Notes: a model not told the origin generated them from the sequence alone. A DNA stretch of 64,000 nucleotides from Paludibacter propionicigenes WB4 (GCF_000183135.1 NC_014734.1:2666001-2730000), one strand, 5' to 3'. Shown: positions 16,496 to 25,455, numbered from the stretch's first letter. Translations and numbers: made by a program.

Positions 16496-18517
16496 CTATT
16501 TGGTATTTGCAGAAGTCATCTTGACATTCTTATAGTATTCAGAAGGAGAATAATGAATTTGATTACGTCCAATGCCTCTAATACGAGACACTTCCATCAT
16601 AATCTTCATTTGTACTTTTTGATTCCAAAGTGAACTCGTTATATCTGAAAGACTTTTGGCTTTTGTATCTGATTTTCTGATTTTTTCAATATTACTCTTT
16701 GATATTTTAAATGCTGCCAGACATTCTTCAAGCTCTTCTTTTGAGATAGTAGCATAGAATTCATCACAGAAACTATTGGGCTCTATGTCTCTTAAAATCG
16801 TTTTACGTTCATTTTCCATCTTTACTGCTGATAGTAAACCTTCTCTTAAAGCTTGAGGACTATATTCGGATATGAGTTTATCAAGCCTGATTATCAATTT
16901 GTCTAATTCGTCCGAATAAATAACTAATAATTTATCTGCCTGTTCATCTGTGAGTGGTATTGTTTTTAAAAATGGTGATTTGTTGTTTTCTACAATATTT
17001 TCTTTTGGCGGAATTATTGGATATAATTTTGCAAAAGTCAACGTATTAGATATGGTTGATAAGTTATTAGTTTGATCACCACTAATAGTTCTAATAATTA
17101 TTTTTATAACTGGGTTCTCCTGAATCTTTCCTAATTCTCTTCTTAATAAATCAATCTTTTGATTTGGTGCTTCTGTGAATTTTAAATCCATAATCGCTTT
17201 TCTCGACTCAGTCAATTGATTGATAACGCCAACTAATCTTTCACTCGAAACACCACTACTTCCTCCCATTGATGGTTTAAGTTTTTCATTTTTTGTGTCA
17301 TATTGTATCTCTAAAGTATTTAGAATGAATTTCATGTCTGTAAAATATATCATTAGATTATCGTACTTTTGAATATTCATGAACTTCTTAATTGCAATGT
17401 CCAGTTTTTCAGGATACTCATTGATTATTTTGTTTACCAATTCAAGCGTATCATTTTTTGAATTTACTGTTGATTTGGCTGCAACAGGCAATTCGTTGGA
17501 TAACTCTTGCTTGTTATTCAACTCCGATTTTTCGGATTGTTTCTCAACATACCTAACCTCACCTTTTCCAATAGTAAAAGAAAATAGAGAAAAAACGAGA
17601 ACCAGGAATGGAACATACAACGCCCGGCGAAGCGTTGTAAAACGGATGTGACATTTGTTTTTCATCATAATAAATCTTTTTCTGGTAAATGAATTATTGA
17701 AACCGTTGGCCAGGTAAGGATTTTTTTCCATCACCTCTTCCAGTATAACTGTTTGATATTTGTACAAATCCTGTCCTTCATCCAACACGCTGCGGTCGGC
17801 ATGAAACTCGCTAACGTTACGGAGTTCGCGGCGCACCCACCAAAGCACCGGGTTAAACCACAGCAGGCGGACCAGGATTTCTATGATAAATACATCCACA
17901 TAATGGCGGTGTTTAATATGCCATTGCTCGTGTTTGAGGATCATCTCCAGTTTTGTACCCGTAAGGTTCGGACTCAGAAATATGGTTTTGTAAAACGAAA
18001 ACGGCGTTGGTATTTCATCGCTTTCAATCACCTCAAATCCATCCTTCGTTGTCAACCGCCCTCTGCGTTTAAGCCCCAGAATTTTGAAGAACTGAACAAA
18101 CAGCAATACAAACAGCACTGCAGTAACTGCGATATATATCACCAATACCATGTTCTTCACTTTCAATAAAGCGAGGTATTTGTTTGGTTCCGTGACTTTT
18201 TCCGCAGGCGTTGAAGCTGCAATAGAAGCCGTAGTGGGAGTAGTTGTCTGAGGCCGCATTGCGCTGCTAGGCTGGTTCGACATTACCGTTACAGTAGGCG
18301 TTGCCTCTATTTCTACCACCTGAGCCGGTGGCGTATAAACCACTATGCTAAATTGAGAAATAAGTATGGCCACCAGCGCTATGGACAACAAATACATGCG
18401 GCAGTTATTGAACGTCGCTTTTTCGCGAAACAAAAACCAATAAAAAGCAACCATCAAAATGGCGGCTAGAATATACTTCCCCACCGGAAGTGCTAAGGCT
18501 AACAATTCTTGCATCAT
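16496..18517 (-). CDS. BlaR1/MecR1-type M56 metallopeptidase antirepressor with unknown sensor domain
   Basis: The N-terminal half is the M56 module: several membrane segments (about 13-30, 42-60, 120-142), the zinc motif HEQWH at 196-200, a Glu/FHADRSV block at 236-243 and a further membrane segment at about 301-317. In the BlaR1 paradigm, signal binding outside triggers cleavage of the partner repressor. Here the region after 318 (about 355 residues) is not a recognisable penicillin-binding domain; it is helical, charged and more AT-rich than the N-terminal half. The ATG overlaps the blaI-like gene by 4 bp, so the two are one operon. Confidence 0.88.
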   Translation of the reverse strand: MMQELLALALPVGKYILAAILMVAFYWFLFREKATFNNCRMYLLSIALVAILISQFSIVVYTPPAQVVEIEATPTVTVMSNQPSSAMRPQTTTPTTASIAASTPAEKVTEPNKYLALLKVKNMVLVIYIAVTAVLFVLLFVQFFKILGLKRRGRLTTKDGFEVIESDEIPTPFSFYKTIFLSPNLTGTKLEMILKHEQWHIKHRHYVDVFIIEILVRLLWFNPVLWWVRRELRNVSEFHADRSVLDEGQDLYKYQTVILEEVMEKNPYLANGFNNSFTRKRFIMMKNKCHIRFTTLRRALYVPFLVLVFSLFSFTIGKGEVRYVEKQSEKSELNNKQELSNELPVAAKSTVNSKNDTLELVNKIINEYPEKLDIAIKKFMNIQKYDNLMIYFTDMKFILNTLEIQYDTKNEKLKPSMGGSSGVSSERLVGVINQLTESRKAIMDLKFTEAPNQKIDLLRRELGKIQENPVIKIIIRTISGDQTNNLSTISNTLTFAKLYPIIPPKENIVENNKSPFLKTIPLTDEQADKLLVIYSDELDKLIIRLDKLISEYSPQALREGLLSAVKMENERKTILRDIEPNSFCDEFYATISKEELEECLAAFKISKSNIEKIRKSDTKAKSLSDITSSLWNQKVQMKIMMEVSRIRGIGRNQIHYSPSEYYKNVKMTSANTK

Positions 18518-18891
18518 GGTATATCGTTTTTATTTTCATTTAAAATCTTGATGATACTCTCTATTTCTTTGTTCGACAATTTTTCTTTTTGAGCAAAAAA
18601 GGAGATCATAGAACGCAATGAACCGCTGAAAAATGTATTTTTCACGCCGGTCATAAAATTCTCCATATAAACCTCTCTCGAAATGAGAGGATAATACTGA
18701 TGACTCTTCCCAAAACTCTTATATCCTACAAATCCTTTGGTAACGAGTATTCGCATAAAGGTAGACACGGTGTTATATGCAGGTTTTGGTTCGGGTAATT
18801 CAGCCAGGATGTCGTTTACGAATCCTTGCTGCTTGTCCCACAGCACGTTCATCAGTTGCAGTTCTACTTTTGTAAGTTCTTTTATTTCCAT
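18514..18891 (-). CDS. BlaI/MecI/CopY-family transcriptional repressor
   Basis: A 125-residue winged-helix repressor. The family opening LTKVELQLMNVLW (about 5-17), the YNTVSTFMRILVTKGFV recognition region (about 39-55) and the C-terminal dimerisation helices are present; a Bacteroidetes pattern rather than the staphylococcal one. It is expected to repress its own operon until cleaved through the M56 partner encoded directly downstream (4-bp overlap). A candidate operator is at 18956-18971. What the pair senses is unknown; no beta-lactamase gene is nearby. Confidence 0.92.
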   Translation of the reverse strand: MEIKELTKVELQLMNVLWDKQQGFVNDILAELPEPKPAYNTVSTFMRILVTKGFVGYKSFGKSHQYYPLISREVYMENFMTGVKNTFFSGSLRSMISFFAQKEKLSNKEIESIIKILNENKNDIP

Positions 18892-18926
18892 GATGATTTA
18901 TTTATTTATTAAGCAATTCAATACTG

Positions 18927-18971
18927 CAAACATAAAACTAATATTTTAATCACACAACTAAAGTTTTAGTT
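18927..18971 (-). promoter_or_regulatory. Promoter and candidate operator of the blaI-blaR1 pair
   Basis: On the minus strand TATGTTTG (18934-18927) is a -7 match and TTG (18957-18955) lies 20 bp upstream. The palindrome AACTAAAGTTTTAGTT (18956-18971), two 7-bp half-sites around a GT centre, overlaps the -33 region, as expected for autorepression. It lies about 65 bp before the ATG. The remaining bases up to 19135 show nothing clear. Confidence 0.6.
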
Positions 18972-19135
18972 ATATGAGATATTTAACTTTATTCTATTGC
19001 TTCAGAAGTTAGAGAAATTCTATAATACGTTGATATGAAGAATAATAAACCGGTTAGTTTATTCTATAAAAAAGATGGAAATTTTATCCGAAGGAAATGA
19101 AGGGCTAAAGGGCGGGTGGGAGAGTAATATTGATG

Positions 19136-19169
19136 ACAAAAAAGCCCTTTTCCATTTGGAAAAGGGCTT
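19136..19169 (-). terminator. Terminator of rpsT
   Basis: AAGCCCTTTTCC (19142-19153) and GGAAAAGGGCTT (19158-19169) form a perfect 12-bp stem with a 4-nt loop; on the minus strand a run of T follows. Confidence 0.93.
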
Positions 19170-19192
19170 CTGTATATTTTACAAGAAGCAAA

Positions 19193-19447
19193 TTATGCTA
19201 GTTTGTTCACGTAAACCGCTAACTTTGATTTCAAGTTGCTGGCTTTGTTTTTGTGAATAATATTACGTTTAGCCAACTTGTCTAACATTGCGCTGATTTT
19301 TGGTAACATTTCAGTTGCAACAGTTTTGTCTGCAGTGGTACGCAATTTACGAACAGCATTACGTGCTGTTTTAGCGTAATAGCGGTTGTGCAGTTTTTTC
19401 TTGTCAGTTTGACGTATTCTTTTAATCGATGATTTATGATTTGCCAT
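19193..19447 (-). CDS. rpsT: 30S ribosomal protein S20
   Basis: A basic 84-residue protein beginning [13 protein letters not shown], the classical S20 start, with the Lys/Arg-rich three-helix pattern through [12 protein letters not shown]. It binds 16S rRNA in the body of the small subunit. It is 37 bp downstream of tRNA-Glu on the same strand and may be read from the same promoter; a perfect terminator follows. Confidence 0.97.
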   Translation of the reverse strand: MANHKSSIKRIRQTDKKKLHNRYYAKTARNAVRKLRTTADKTVATEMLPKISAMLDKLAKRNIIHKNKASNLKSKLAVYVNKLA

Positions 19448-19483
19448 CTCAATCTTTATTTTAGTCTTTATTTTTTATTTTAG

Positions 19484-19555
19484 TAGTCCCTAGGGGAGTC
19501 GAACCCCTCTTTCCAGGATGAAAACCTGGCGTCCTAACCGATAGACGAAGGGACC
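19484..19555 (-). tRNA. tRNA-Glu (anticodon TTC)
   Basis: The minus strand folds as a 72-nt cloverleaf: acceptor GGTCCCT with AGGGACT (a G-U at the first pair), anticodon stem CCAGG/CCTGG with loop TTTTCAT giving anticodon TTC, and T-arm with GGTTCGACTC. The discriminator base is A and CCA is not encoded. Confidence 0.96.
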
Positions 19556-19601
19556 ATTACTGGTCTTTGCAACTATGAGTTGTTTGTCTCAATTGCGGGT
19601 G

Positions 19602-19632
19602 CAAATATACGGCACTTTTTTGAATTGGCAAA
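19602..19632 (-). promoter_or_regulatory. Promoter of tRNA-Glu (and probably rpsT)
   Basis: On the minus strand TTTG (19632-19629) and TATATTTG (19609-19602) are 19 bp apart, a full consensus match; start expected near 19595, about 40 nt before the tRNA. Confidence 0.75.
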
Positions 19633-19746
19633 GCCTTTCTGATAAATATTTCTTCTTTTTTGTAAATGCTTATTTATCAATATGTATAAATCTCAACCCA
19701 TCTTATTTTTCCTTGTTGCAGGATGTGTAAGCCCTGATATTTTTGC

Positions 19747-19754
19747 TACTTTTG
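19747..19754 (+). promoter_or_regulatory. Putative -7 element for recO
   Basis: TACTTTTG, predicted start near 19761, about 12 nt before the ATG at 19773. This supports the shorter recO start. Confidence 0.5.
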
Positions 19755-19772
19755 CATTTAAAACATGCTTTT

Positions 19773-20495
19773 ATGCTAAGTAAAACCACCGGAATTATAC
19801 TTCACTCGATAAAATATACGGATTCTGCATCCATTGTTACGGTATATACGCAGCAGTTCGGACGGGTTTCGTACATGGTACATGGCGTAAATAAAAAGAA
19901 ATCGATGTGCAGGGCTGCACTTCTTCAACCGCTCTCAATGGTGGAGATGGATGTATTTCATGTCCCCGGTAAGGATATTCAACGCATAAAAGACCTGAGA
20001 ATGAATTACCAGTTTACAGGTATTCCATTCAATCCGGTGAAAAATTCGCTGGCTCTTTTTCTGTCCGAAGTGCTTTTCAAAAGCCTTCGCCAGACCGAAC
20101 CTGACGAAAATCTATACCTGTTTTTAGAGAATTCTATTCAGCAGCTCGATTGCTGCGAGGAGGGAATAGCCAACTTTCATCTGGTATTTCTGATTAAAAT
20201 GTCGCGCTACCTGGGCTTTGCACCAAATACTGAAGACGGCGGTGCTAAATACTTTGATCTGATGAATGGCGTTTTTTCGGAGCAAAAAGCACTTCATATG
20301 CATTATCTGCTTCCAGAAACCACCATTGATTTTATTTCGTTGCTTGAAACGGACTATGCAGGTATGCACAGACTTATTTTGACCAGAGAAAGACGTTCTG
20401 TGCTGCTCAAAGGACTCGTAGAATATTATTTATTGCATATCCCCGAATTTCATACCTTACATTCGCTGGCTGTGCTTCAGAGCTTGTTTGATTAG
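19773..20495 (+). CDS. recO: DNA repair protein RecO
   Basis: RecO loads RecA in the RecF pathway. The N-terminal OB-fold shows the family pattern KTTGIILHSIKYTDSASIVTVYT (start of protein), followed by a helical domain; the zinc-finger cysteines of some RecO proteins are not evident. The ATG at 19773 (MLSKTTG) fits the family start and the -7 element at 19747. 240 residues is normal. Its end lies 18 bp from the convergent LysM gene. Confidence 0.88.
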   Translation: MLSKTTGIILHSIKYTDSASIVTVYTQQFGRVSYMVHGVNKKKSMCRAALLQPLSMVEMDVFHVPGKDIQRIKDLRMNYQFTGIPFNPVKNSLALFLSEVLFKSLRQTEPDENLYLFLENSIQQLDCCEEGIANFHLVFLIKMSRYLGFAPNTEDGGAKYFDLMNGVFSEQKALHMHYLLPETTIDFISLLETDYAGMHRLILTRERRSVLLKGLVEYYLLHIPEFHTLHSLAVLQSLFD

Positions 20496-20512
20496 GCAAT
20501 AACCCGGAAGGA

Positions 20513-22234
20513 TTAATTGGGGCGTACGATAATCTTATCGCCGGGTTTGATCTTGTTTCCGGTTTTTTTGTTCCACTCTTTCAGATCGTCAACCGTGCAG
20601 CCGTAATCTTTGGCAATGGAGTAATAAGATTCTCCGGATTTTACCTTGTGCTGAATAGTTTTAGACTCGGCGTGGTTTTTAAAGGTTTGTGATTTTTCGG
20701 TAGTTTGAGTAAGCTTAAGTTCTTGTCCAGCTTTAATTTTTGAATCACTCAAGTTGTTCATCTTTTTCAACTCTTCTACCGTGATATTATTGTCATTAGC
20801 TATTGTAATAAGACTTTCGCCTTTCTTTACTTTATAGTTTACGGTATTTGCATTAGCAGTTGTTTCGTTTTTAGGCGATGGCTTGTTTTCTACTTTCTCA
20901 GCTACTGCATTTTTATTTTTATCTCCATCGTCAGACAGCTTCAGCTCCTGTCCGGGGCGTATTTTTCCTGTTGGAATGTTGTTAATACGCTTAAGTTCAT
21001 CCACGGTGATGCCATGCATTTTGGCAATACTATACAAAGATTCGCCCGAAGTTACTTTGTGCGTTCCCGACTTCTGTGAAGGTTCTACTTTGGCTATTTC
21101 TGCGTTTTTAGCAGGGCGGTCTGCCTGCTGTTGTGCCACTTTCAGCTCCTGCCCCGGACGTATCTTGCCATTAGGAATATCATTGATCTTTTTCAACTCA
21201 TCCACCGAGAGGTTATACTGCCGAGCTATGCTGTAGAGCGTCTCGCCCTTCTTTACTTTATGAGATATGTCATTTGATTTAGCAGTAGCCTCGTTGTTCG
21301 ATTTTTGAGCATCTGCTTTGCCTGAAGTGTTTTTGCTTTCGGCTATCTGCGGAGCATTGGTAGCCGGTTGGTTAATGGTTTCCACAACGGTTTCTTCATC
21401 CTTGACTTTTATTTTCTGTTTCAGCTTTAGCTTGTTGCCTTTGATTTTATTCTTTTTTTTGAGTTCGGCAATCGTTAATCCGTATTGGAGCGCTATGGAA
21501 GAAAGTGTTTCACCCGATTTTACAGTATGGTACTCGGCCGGTATTTTTCTGGTTTTCTTTACCGGAGTTGTAGCTTGTAGAGCAGCCTGAGGCTGATTGG
21601 CTGCAAAATTCTGAACCTGAGTTTTAGCAGGGGTTTGCTTAGCGGCAGGTTCGTCGTTGCTGAAAGTCTTGGTGAAGAACTTATGCACAGCCGTCAGAAT
21701 TGGAGTTGCACCGATTACCCTACTGGCTTTCAAAAATCGTTTGGTGTAATAGGCTTCTTTTGAATTGGAAATAGTCACTCCGTTGTGTACCGCTGCATGA
21801 ATGAAATTAAATTCGCCATTACCGGCAGACACTACTATCCCCACATGACCTACATTTTTACTCCGGCGACGACCAGAGAAAAATACTAAATCACCGGCTT
21901 TAAGCTCATTTTTGTCTACCTGACTAAACTGTCTGGACTGATCGACAGAGGAGCGTCCTAAATCGTAACCAAAATTTCGGTAAACATACGATGTAAAACC
22001 AGAACAATCAAAAGAAGAGACTCCGGTTGAACCGTATCGATAAGGTGTATTTAAGAAGAGTTTACCGTAGTTGATAATAGAATCGGCAACTGCAGAGTGG
22101 TTTTTAGAAATATAATCCACTCTGGTAGAGTCGGATGCAAAGTATTGGTTTGTCAAAGCTTGCAGATTGGCAAACGGTGACAACATAATGATAAACAGAG
22201 AGATAATGATATATGTGTGTTTTTGTAAAGGCAT
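20513..22234 (-). CDS. Secreted NlpC/P60 peptidase with five LysM domains
   Basis: A peptidoglycan hydrolase of 573 residues. After a signal peptide (about 1-26) comes an NlpC/P60 domain (about 45-160) with catalytic Cys77 in FDCSGF, His130 in GHVGI and His146 in FIHA. Five LysM motifs follow in the C-terminal two thirds, each with the GETL/GESL-YSIA...LK..N pattern, separated by Ala/Asn/Lys-rich linkers. LysM binds the glycan; the peptidase probably cleaves stem-peptide bonds. The ATG at 22234 is chosen because a -7 element at 22266-22273 would start transcription about 24 nt upstream; the longer frame would begin before the promoter. Confidence 0.92.
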   Translation of the reverse strand: MPLQKHTYIIISLFIIMLSPFANLQALTNQYFASDSTRVDYISKNHSAVADSIINYGKLFLNTPYRYGSTGVSSFDCSGFTSYVYRNFGYDLGRSSVDQSRQFSQVDKNELKAGDLVFFSGRRRSKNVGHVGIVVSAGNGEFNFIHAAVHNGVTISNSKEAYYTKRFLKASRVIGATPILTAVHKFFTKTFSNDEPAAKQTPAKTQVQNFAANQPQAALQATTPVKKTRKIPAEYHTVKSGETLSSIALQYGLTIAELKKKNKIKGNKLKLKQKIKVKDEETVVETINQPATNAPQIAESKNTSGKADAQKSNNEATAKSNDISHKVKKGETLYSIARQYNLSVDELKKINDIPNGKIRPGQELKVAQQQADRPAKNAEIAKVEPSQKSGTHKVTSGESLYSIAKMHGITVDELKRINNIPTGKIRPGQELKLSDDGDKNKNAVAEKVENKPSPKNETTANANTVNYKVKKGESLITIANDNNITVEELKKMNNLSDSKIKAGQELKLTQTTEKSQTFKNHAESKTIQHKVKSGESYYSIAKDYGCTVDDLKEWNKKTGNKIKPGDKIIVRPN

Positions 22235-22265
22235 AAGAATGACGCAATTGTTGACTGACTCCTTG

Positions 22266-22273
22266 CAAAGATA
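22266..22273 (-). promoter_or_regulatory. Putative -7 element for the NlpC/P60-LysM gene
   Basis: TATCTTTG on the minus strand, the commonest Bacteroidetes -7 word; no convincing -33 was seen. Confidence 0.5.
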
Positions 22274-22374
22274 GGACATTCGGTCAACAAAAAGGAACAC
22301 GTTTTCTCTTTTTAATAAAAAAAGAGATTCTTTTTAAAGCTGAACTTTTGTTTTTTTTATACAATAATTCGAAC

Positions 22375-23268
22375 CTAATACCCTAAAGTTGCTCCATCAG
22401 ATGTTACGTTGAGGTGAGCCGGTGCACCTAACACTAAGGGTAAATTATAATCCACATGTCCGGCCGGAAAATCGAAACAAACCGGATAATCGTACTCCGC
22501 AACAGTATCGTATATAATCTCCGAAATGGATTTATTCATCAGCGGATCTTCGCTGGTTTCGCTAAACTGACCCACAACAAGACCGGAAATTTGCGACAAT
22601 GCACCACTTAGCCGCAGGCTTTGCATCATTCTGTCGATTTGATAAGGTCTTTCCCCAACATCTTCGAGAAAAAGGATGTTGTTTTGCAACTGCATATCGA
22701 ATTTGCTACCGCGCATGCCTAGCAGCACCGAAAGATTTCCACCGATAAGTTTTCCTGTAGCTTGCCCTGTCCTGTTGAGCGGCTGAGCCGGAAGAGTATA
22801 AGCCGGAAACTTGCCGAATAAAATGTCTTTTATACCTTGCAGCTGTTCGGCATCGGGCGGTAATTCGGTGAAATACTTGGTCATAACGCCATGAATGGAG
22901 GCAATGCCCAAATTGGTGATGGCATTGTGGAGTATGCTGATATCGCTGAATCCGATAAGCCATTTGGGTGATTTCTGAAAACCGGAGAAATCCAGTTTGT
23001 CTATAATCGGTGCCAGTCCGTAGCCTCCTCTGCTACACAGAATAGCTTTCACAGCGGGGTCGTCGAGTGCTTGCTGCACATCGGCCACGCGCTGACTGTG
23101 TGTTCCGGCAAAGCGCCCGTATTCCGCACGAGTATACTGACCTTCGGATGGTCTCAACCCCCAACTGGTAAGTATTTTTTTAGCTCCATCTATATAGTCG
23201 GGATTTATGACACCCGAAGGGGAAATGATACGAATTTGATCGTTGTATTTTAGTGTATTTGGAGTCAT
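22375..23268 (-). CDS. LD-carboxypeptidase (peptidase S66, LdcA/MccF family)
   Basis: This family releases the terminal D-Ala from murein tetrapeptides during recycling, or inactivates microcin-type toxins. The nucleophile Ser108 sits in GFSDIS, the RGGYG oxyanion loop is at 80-84, a Glu lies in LEDVGERPYQIDR (about 206) and the catalytic His in GHVDYNLP (about 273). 297 residues is normal and there is no signal peptide, which favours cytoplasmic recycling. It is next to the NlpC/P60 gene on the same strand, a sensible peptidoglycan pair. Confidence 0.93.
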   Translation of the reverse strand: MTPNTLKYNDQIRIISPSGVINPDYIDGAKKILTSWGLRPSEGQYTRAEYGRFAGTHSQRVADVQQALDDPAVKAILCSRGGYGLAPIIDKLDFSGFQKSPKWLIGFSDISILHNAITNLGIASIHGVMTKYFTELPPDAEQLQGIKDILFGKFPAYTLPAQPLNRTGQATGKLIGGNLSVLLGMRGSKFDMQLQNNILFLEDVGERPYQIDRMMQSLRLSGALSQISGLVVGQFSETSEDPLMNKSISEIIYDTVAEYDYPVCFDFPAGHVDYNLPLVLGAPAHLNVTSDGATLGY

Positions 23269-23340
23269 GATGAGGTGATGATGTGATAATACTTTAATGT
23301 GTTGATATGGTGATTTCTGATGTGTTGATTATGTCTTTAG
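23269..23340. repeat. Local TGATGTG / GTGTTGAT word repeats
   Basis: Short words GATGATGTGAT and GATGTGTTGAT recur here, and the complementary forms (TCACATTATCACATC, ATCATCACATCAATC) occur at 23795-23835 next to radC, so both ends of the 560-bp gene-free stretch 23269-23832 carry related filler. Its middle holds the composite repeat copy B; 23341-23545 shows nothing else recognisable. Confidence 0.6.
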
Positions 23341-23545
23341 TTGGCTTTTCATTTTGGAAATAATGCTTGAAAGTAGTTTTTTTATACTGATTAATTTTGA
23401 GATCAAAATGGGATCAAAGGGATAACCCGATGAATGTTGGCATAAAAGTAACCAATATTCTGTTTCGTCGCCCTCTTTGGCAGCAATCTTTAGCATTATG
23501 AATAATCGTTTTGTTGTCCACTTATAATTTAAGAAAAATAGATAT

Positions 23546-23694
23546 CGGTGCTCTGCACCTCTGTTGTTTTTCTTCGACTATATTCTACAAAGATTACAGT
23601 GCTCTGCACTTTTTTTGTTAAGACTCAAAGGGACAGTGTCCCGAGATATTTGTAGAAACTCAGCAGTGATTGAAGTGTGAGGTGCAGCGCACCG
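23546..23694 (-). repeat. Composite four-hairpin intergenic repeat, copy B (inverted)
   Basis: Read on the minus strand, this has the same ordered blocks as copy A at 5104: CGGTGCGCTGCACCTCA, TTTCTACAAATA, CTCGGGAC-xCT-GTCCC, TTTGAGT, GTGC-AGA-GCAC, ATCTTTGTAGAATA, AGAGGTGCAGAGCACCGA. The blocks are identical or nearly so while the spacers between them have diverged, so the blocks and not the spacers are conserved. Confidence 0.85.
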
Positions 23695-23832
23695 ACATAA
23701 TTTCTTGATATTGGGCAATACATTTGTTTTATGTAAGACAATACATTAATTATAAAATCTTTCATTTAGCCAATAAATTAATCTTCAAATCAAAAATCGT
23801 CACATTATCACATCAAAAAATCATCACATCAA

Positions 23833-24534
23833 TCACATTTTTCCCTCATCGGCAAAACTATAATATTGCCCTTTGGCAATGATGATATGGTCGAGCAGGG
23901 TGATGCCAATGGCTTCGCAGCCGACTTTTATCTTGCGGGTTATCTGCTCGTCTTCGTGGCTCGGGCGGTTTTGGCCCGAAGGATGATTGTGCGCAACGAC
24001 CACCGCCAGTGCCGATTTTTCCAGTGCCATTTTGAGCAACATCGGTATATCCACCACCGTTTGTCGGCTGCCACCCTGTGTCAATCGTTTTATCTCAATA
24101 ACTTTATTGGCTCCGTTGAGCAGTCCTACCCAAAATTCTTCGTGCGGCAGGTCCACCAGTTGCGGTTCAAAGAGGTCGAAGAGATCTAGGCTCGAAGTTA
24201 TTTTTTTACGCTCTACCACTTCGCTGGTCTTGCGGCGTTTCCCTATTTCGAGTGCTGCCATGATGGTGATGGCCTTCGCCTCGCCTATGCCTTTGAAGCG
24301 TTTGCAAAGATCGGTGATGCTCAGTTGTGCCAGTTCGTTGATATTGTCGCTGCACTCGTGCATGATGCGGCGCGAGAGTTCCACGGCCGATTCGTCGCGA
24401 TTGCCCGAGCCGATAAGTATGGCCAGCAACTCAGCATCCGAAAGGCATTGACAGCCTTTACAGAGCATCTTTTCGCGCGGGCGGTCATCTTCGGCCCAAT
24501 CGCGGATTGTCAATCGTTTATCGTCGGTTACCAT
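23833..24534 (-). CDS. radC: RadC family protein (JAB1/MPN metalloprotease fold)
   Basis: A 233-residue protein with the N-terminal helix-hairpin-helix segment (FKGIGEAKAITIMAALEIGKR, about 80-100) and the C-terminal MPN domain. The zinc pattern is intact: His182 and His184 in AHNHPSG and Asp195. Despite the name, a direct DNA repair function is doubtful; the family is often linked to mobile DNA. A -7-like TATTTTTG (24546-24539, minus) ends only 5 bp before the ATG, so the message may be nearly leaderless. Confidence 0.92.
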   Translation of the reverse strand: MVTDDKRLTIRDWAEDDRPREKMLCKGCQCLSDAELLAILIGSGNRDESAVELSRRIMHECSDNINELAQLSITDLCKRFKGIGEAKAITIMAALEIGKRRKTSEVVERKKITSSLDLFDLFEPQLVDLPHEEFWVGLLNGANKVIEIKRLTQGGSRQTVVDIPMLLKMALEKSALAVVVAHNHPSGQNRPSHEDEQITRKIKVGCEAIGITLLDHIIIAKGQYYSFADEGKM

Positions 24535-24704
24535 ACGTCAAAAATACGAATAATTTTCTTTTTTACAACTCAAACAAACTAAGACCGCAAGCGTACCACA
24601 AAAAACGGTAAACAAAAATCCCAACCCCAAATGCGAATTGGTACGAATAAAGAAGGTGATAAGCTCGTTCGTACAACACATTGCTGAAGTATGTTAGTTC
24701 ACAG

Positions 24705-25080
24705 CTCAGTCCGACATGGAAAACACTTAAACCGCAACCGAAAATACTCAGCCCGCCGATGAAAATACTCAATTGGAATGCAGAAATACTTTAATGGAAC
24801 TGCATCCCCTTTAAAAAGTCCTAAAGAATACTCAGTCCGCATGCAAAAACACTCAGCCCGCAGTGAAAAATACTCAGTCCGCCATCGAAAATACTCAGTC
24901 AGAATGTAAAAATACTTTAATGGAACTGTATCCCCCTTAAAAAGTATTAAAGAACACTCAGTCCGCAATTGAAAATACTCAGTCCGACACAAAAAATACT
25001 CAAACGGAAAGCATTTCCCCTCAGTCCGACATAAGTTCCCCTCGGCCGGAAAGCAAAAATACTCAGCCCGAAGCAAATAA
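24705..25080. repeat. Degenerate tandem array, 21-bp period, about 18 units
   Basis: Units consist of a 15-bp core AAAATACTCAGTCCG preceded by six variable bases. Most units keep the 21-bp phase exactly. Two units differ in a coordinated way (AATACTTTAATGGAACTG followed by a CCCCTTTAAAAAG unit) and this pair recurs 126 bp (six units) apart at 24785 and 24911, showing a block duplication. On the minus strand it can be read as a 7-residue periodic peptide with RTEYF, but no start signal supports it. The remainder of the 24535-25455 gap holds the hairpin at 25173, a small TCCCC-TAAA-GGGGA hairpin at 25342 and no gene. Confidence 0.88.
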
Positions 25081-25172
25081 TCATCGACCGAAGCTAGCTG
25101 ACCCCCAACCGGAAGCTATGATAACTCCACCCAAGAGAACACAAACCAAACCCAAGAAGGAAAAACATAAAA

Positions 25173-25211
25173 CCGTCGGTGGTAACTCCTGAACGGAGCT
25201 ACTGCCGACGG
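25173..25211. repeat. Large G-U-containing hairpin, REP-like
   Basis: Two 17-base arms (25173-25189 and 25195-25211; CCGTCGGTGGTAACTCC against GGAGCTACTGCCGACGG) with a 5-nt loop. Fourteen pairs are Watson-Crick, two are G-U and one is A-C, a pattern better suited to RNA than to DNA recognition. No T-run follows, so it is not a simple terminator. Confidence 0.6.
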
Positions 25212-25455
25212 CACAAGGAATAGTGAACATATTTTATAACTAGAAGTGCATTTATTGGGGTTTTACCTAAACCTTCCTTCATTTTTTCGTCATATAAAAC
25301 TACCGCCCCTAATTATCTCCCGTTGGTCGCTGACCGTTGGTTCCCCTAAAGGGGACTTAAAAGAGCAAGTCGCAAGACGATACATATTCAACTCATGTTA
25401 TGAGAAATTGAGAAGCGATTTAAACATGCTTCAACCTTTGTCAGAAAGAGTCCGT

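Noticed and set aside
24699-25076. Protein-coding reading of the 24705 array (125 residues, 7-residue period)
   Set aside because: The frame is a by-product of the 21-bp period; no promoter or ribosome site, and composition is not protein-like.
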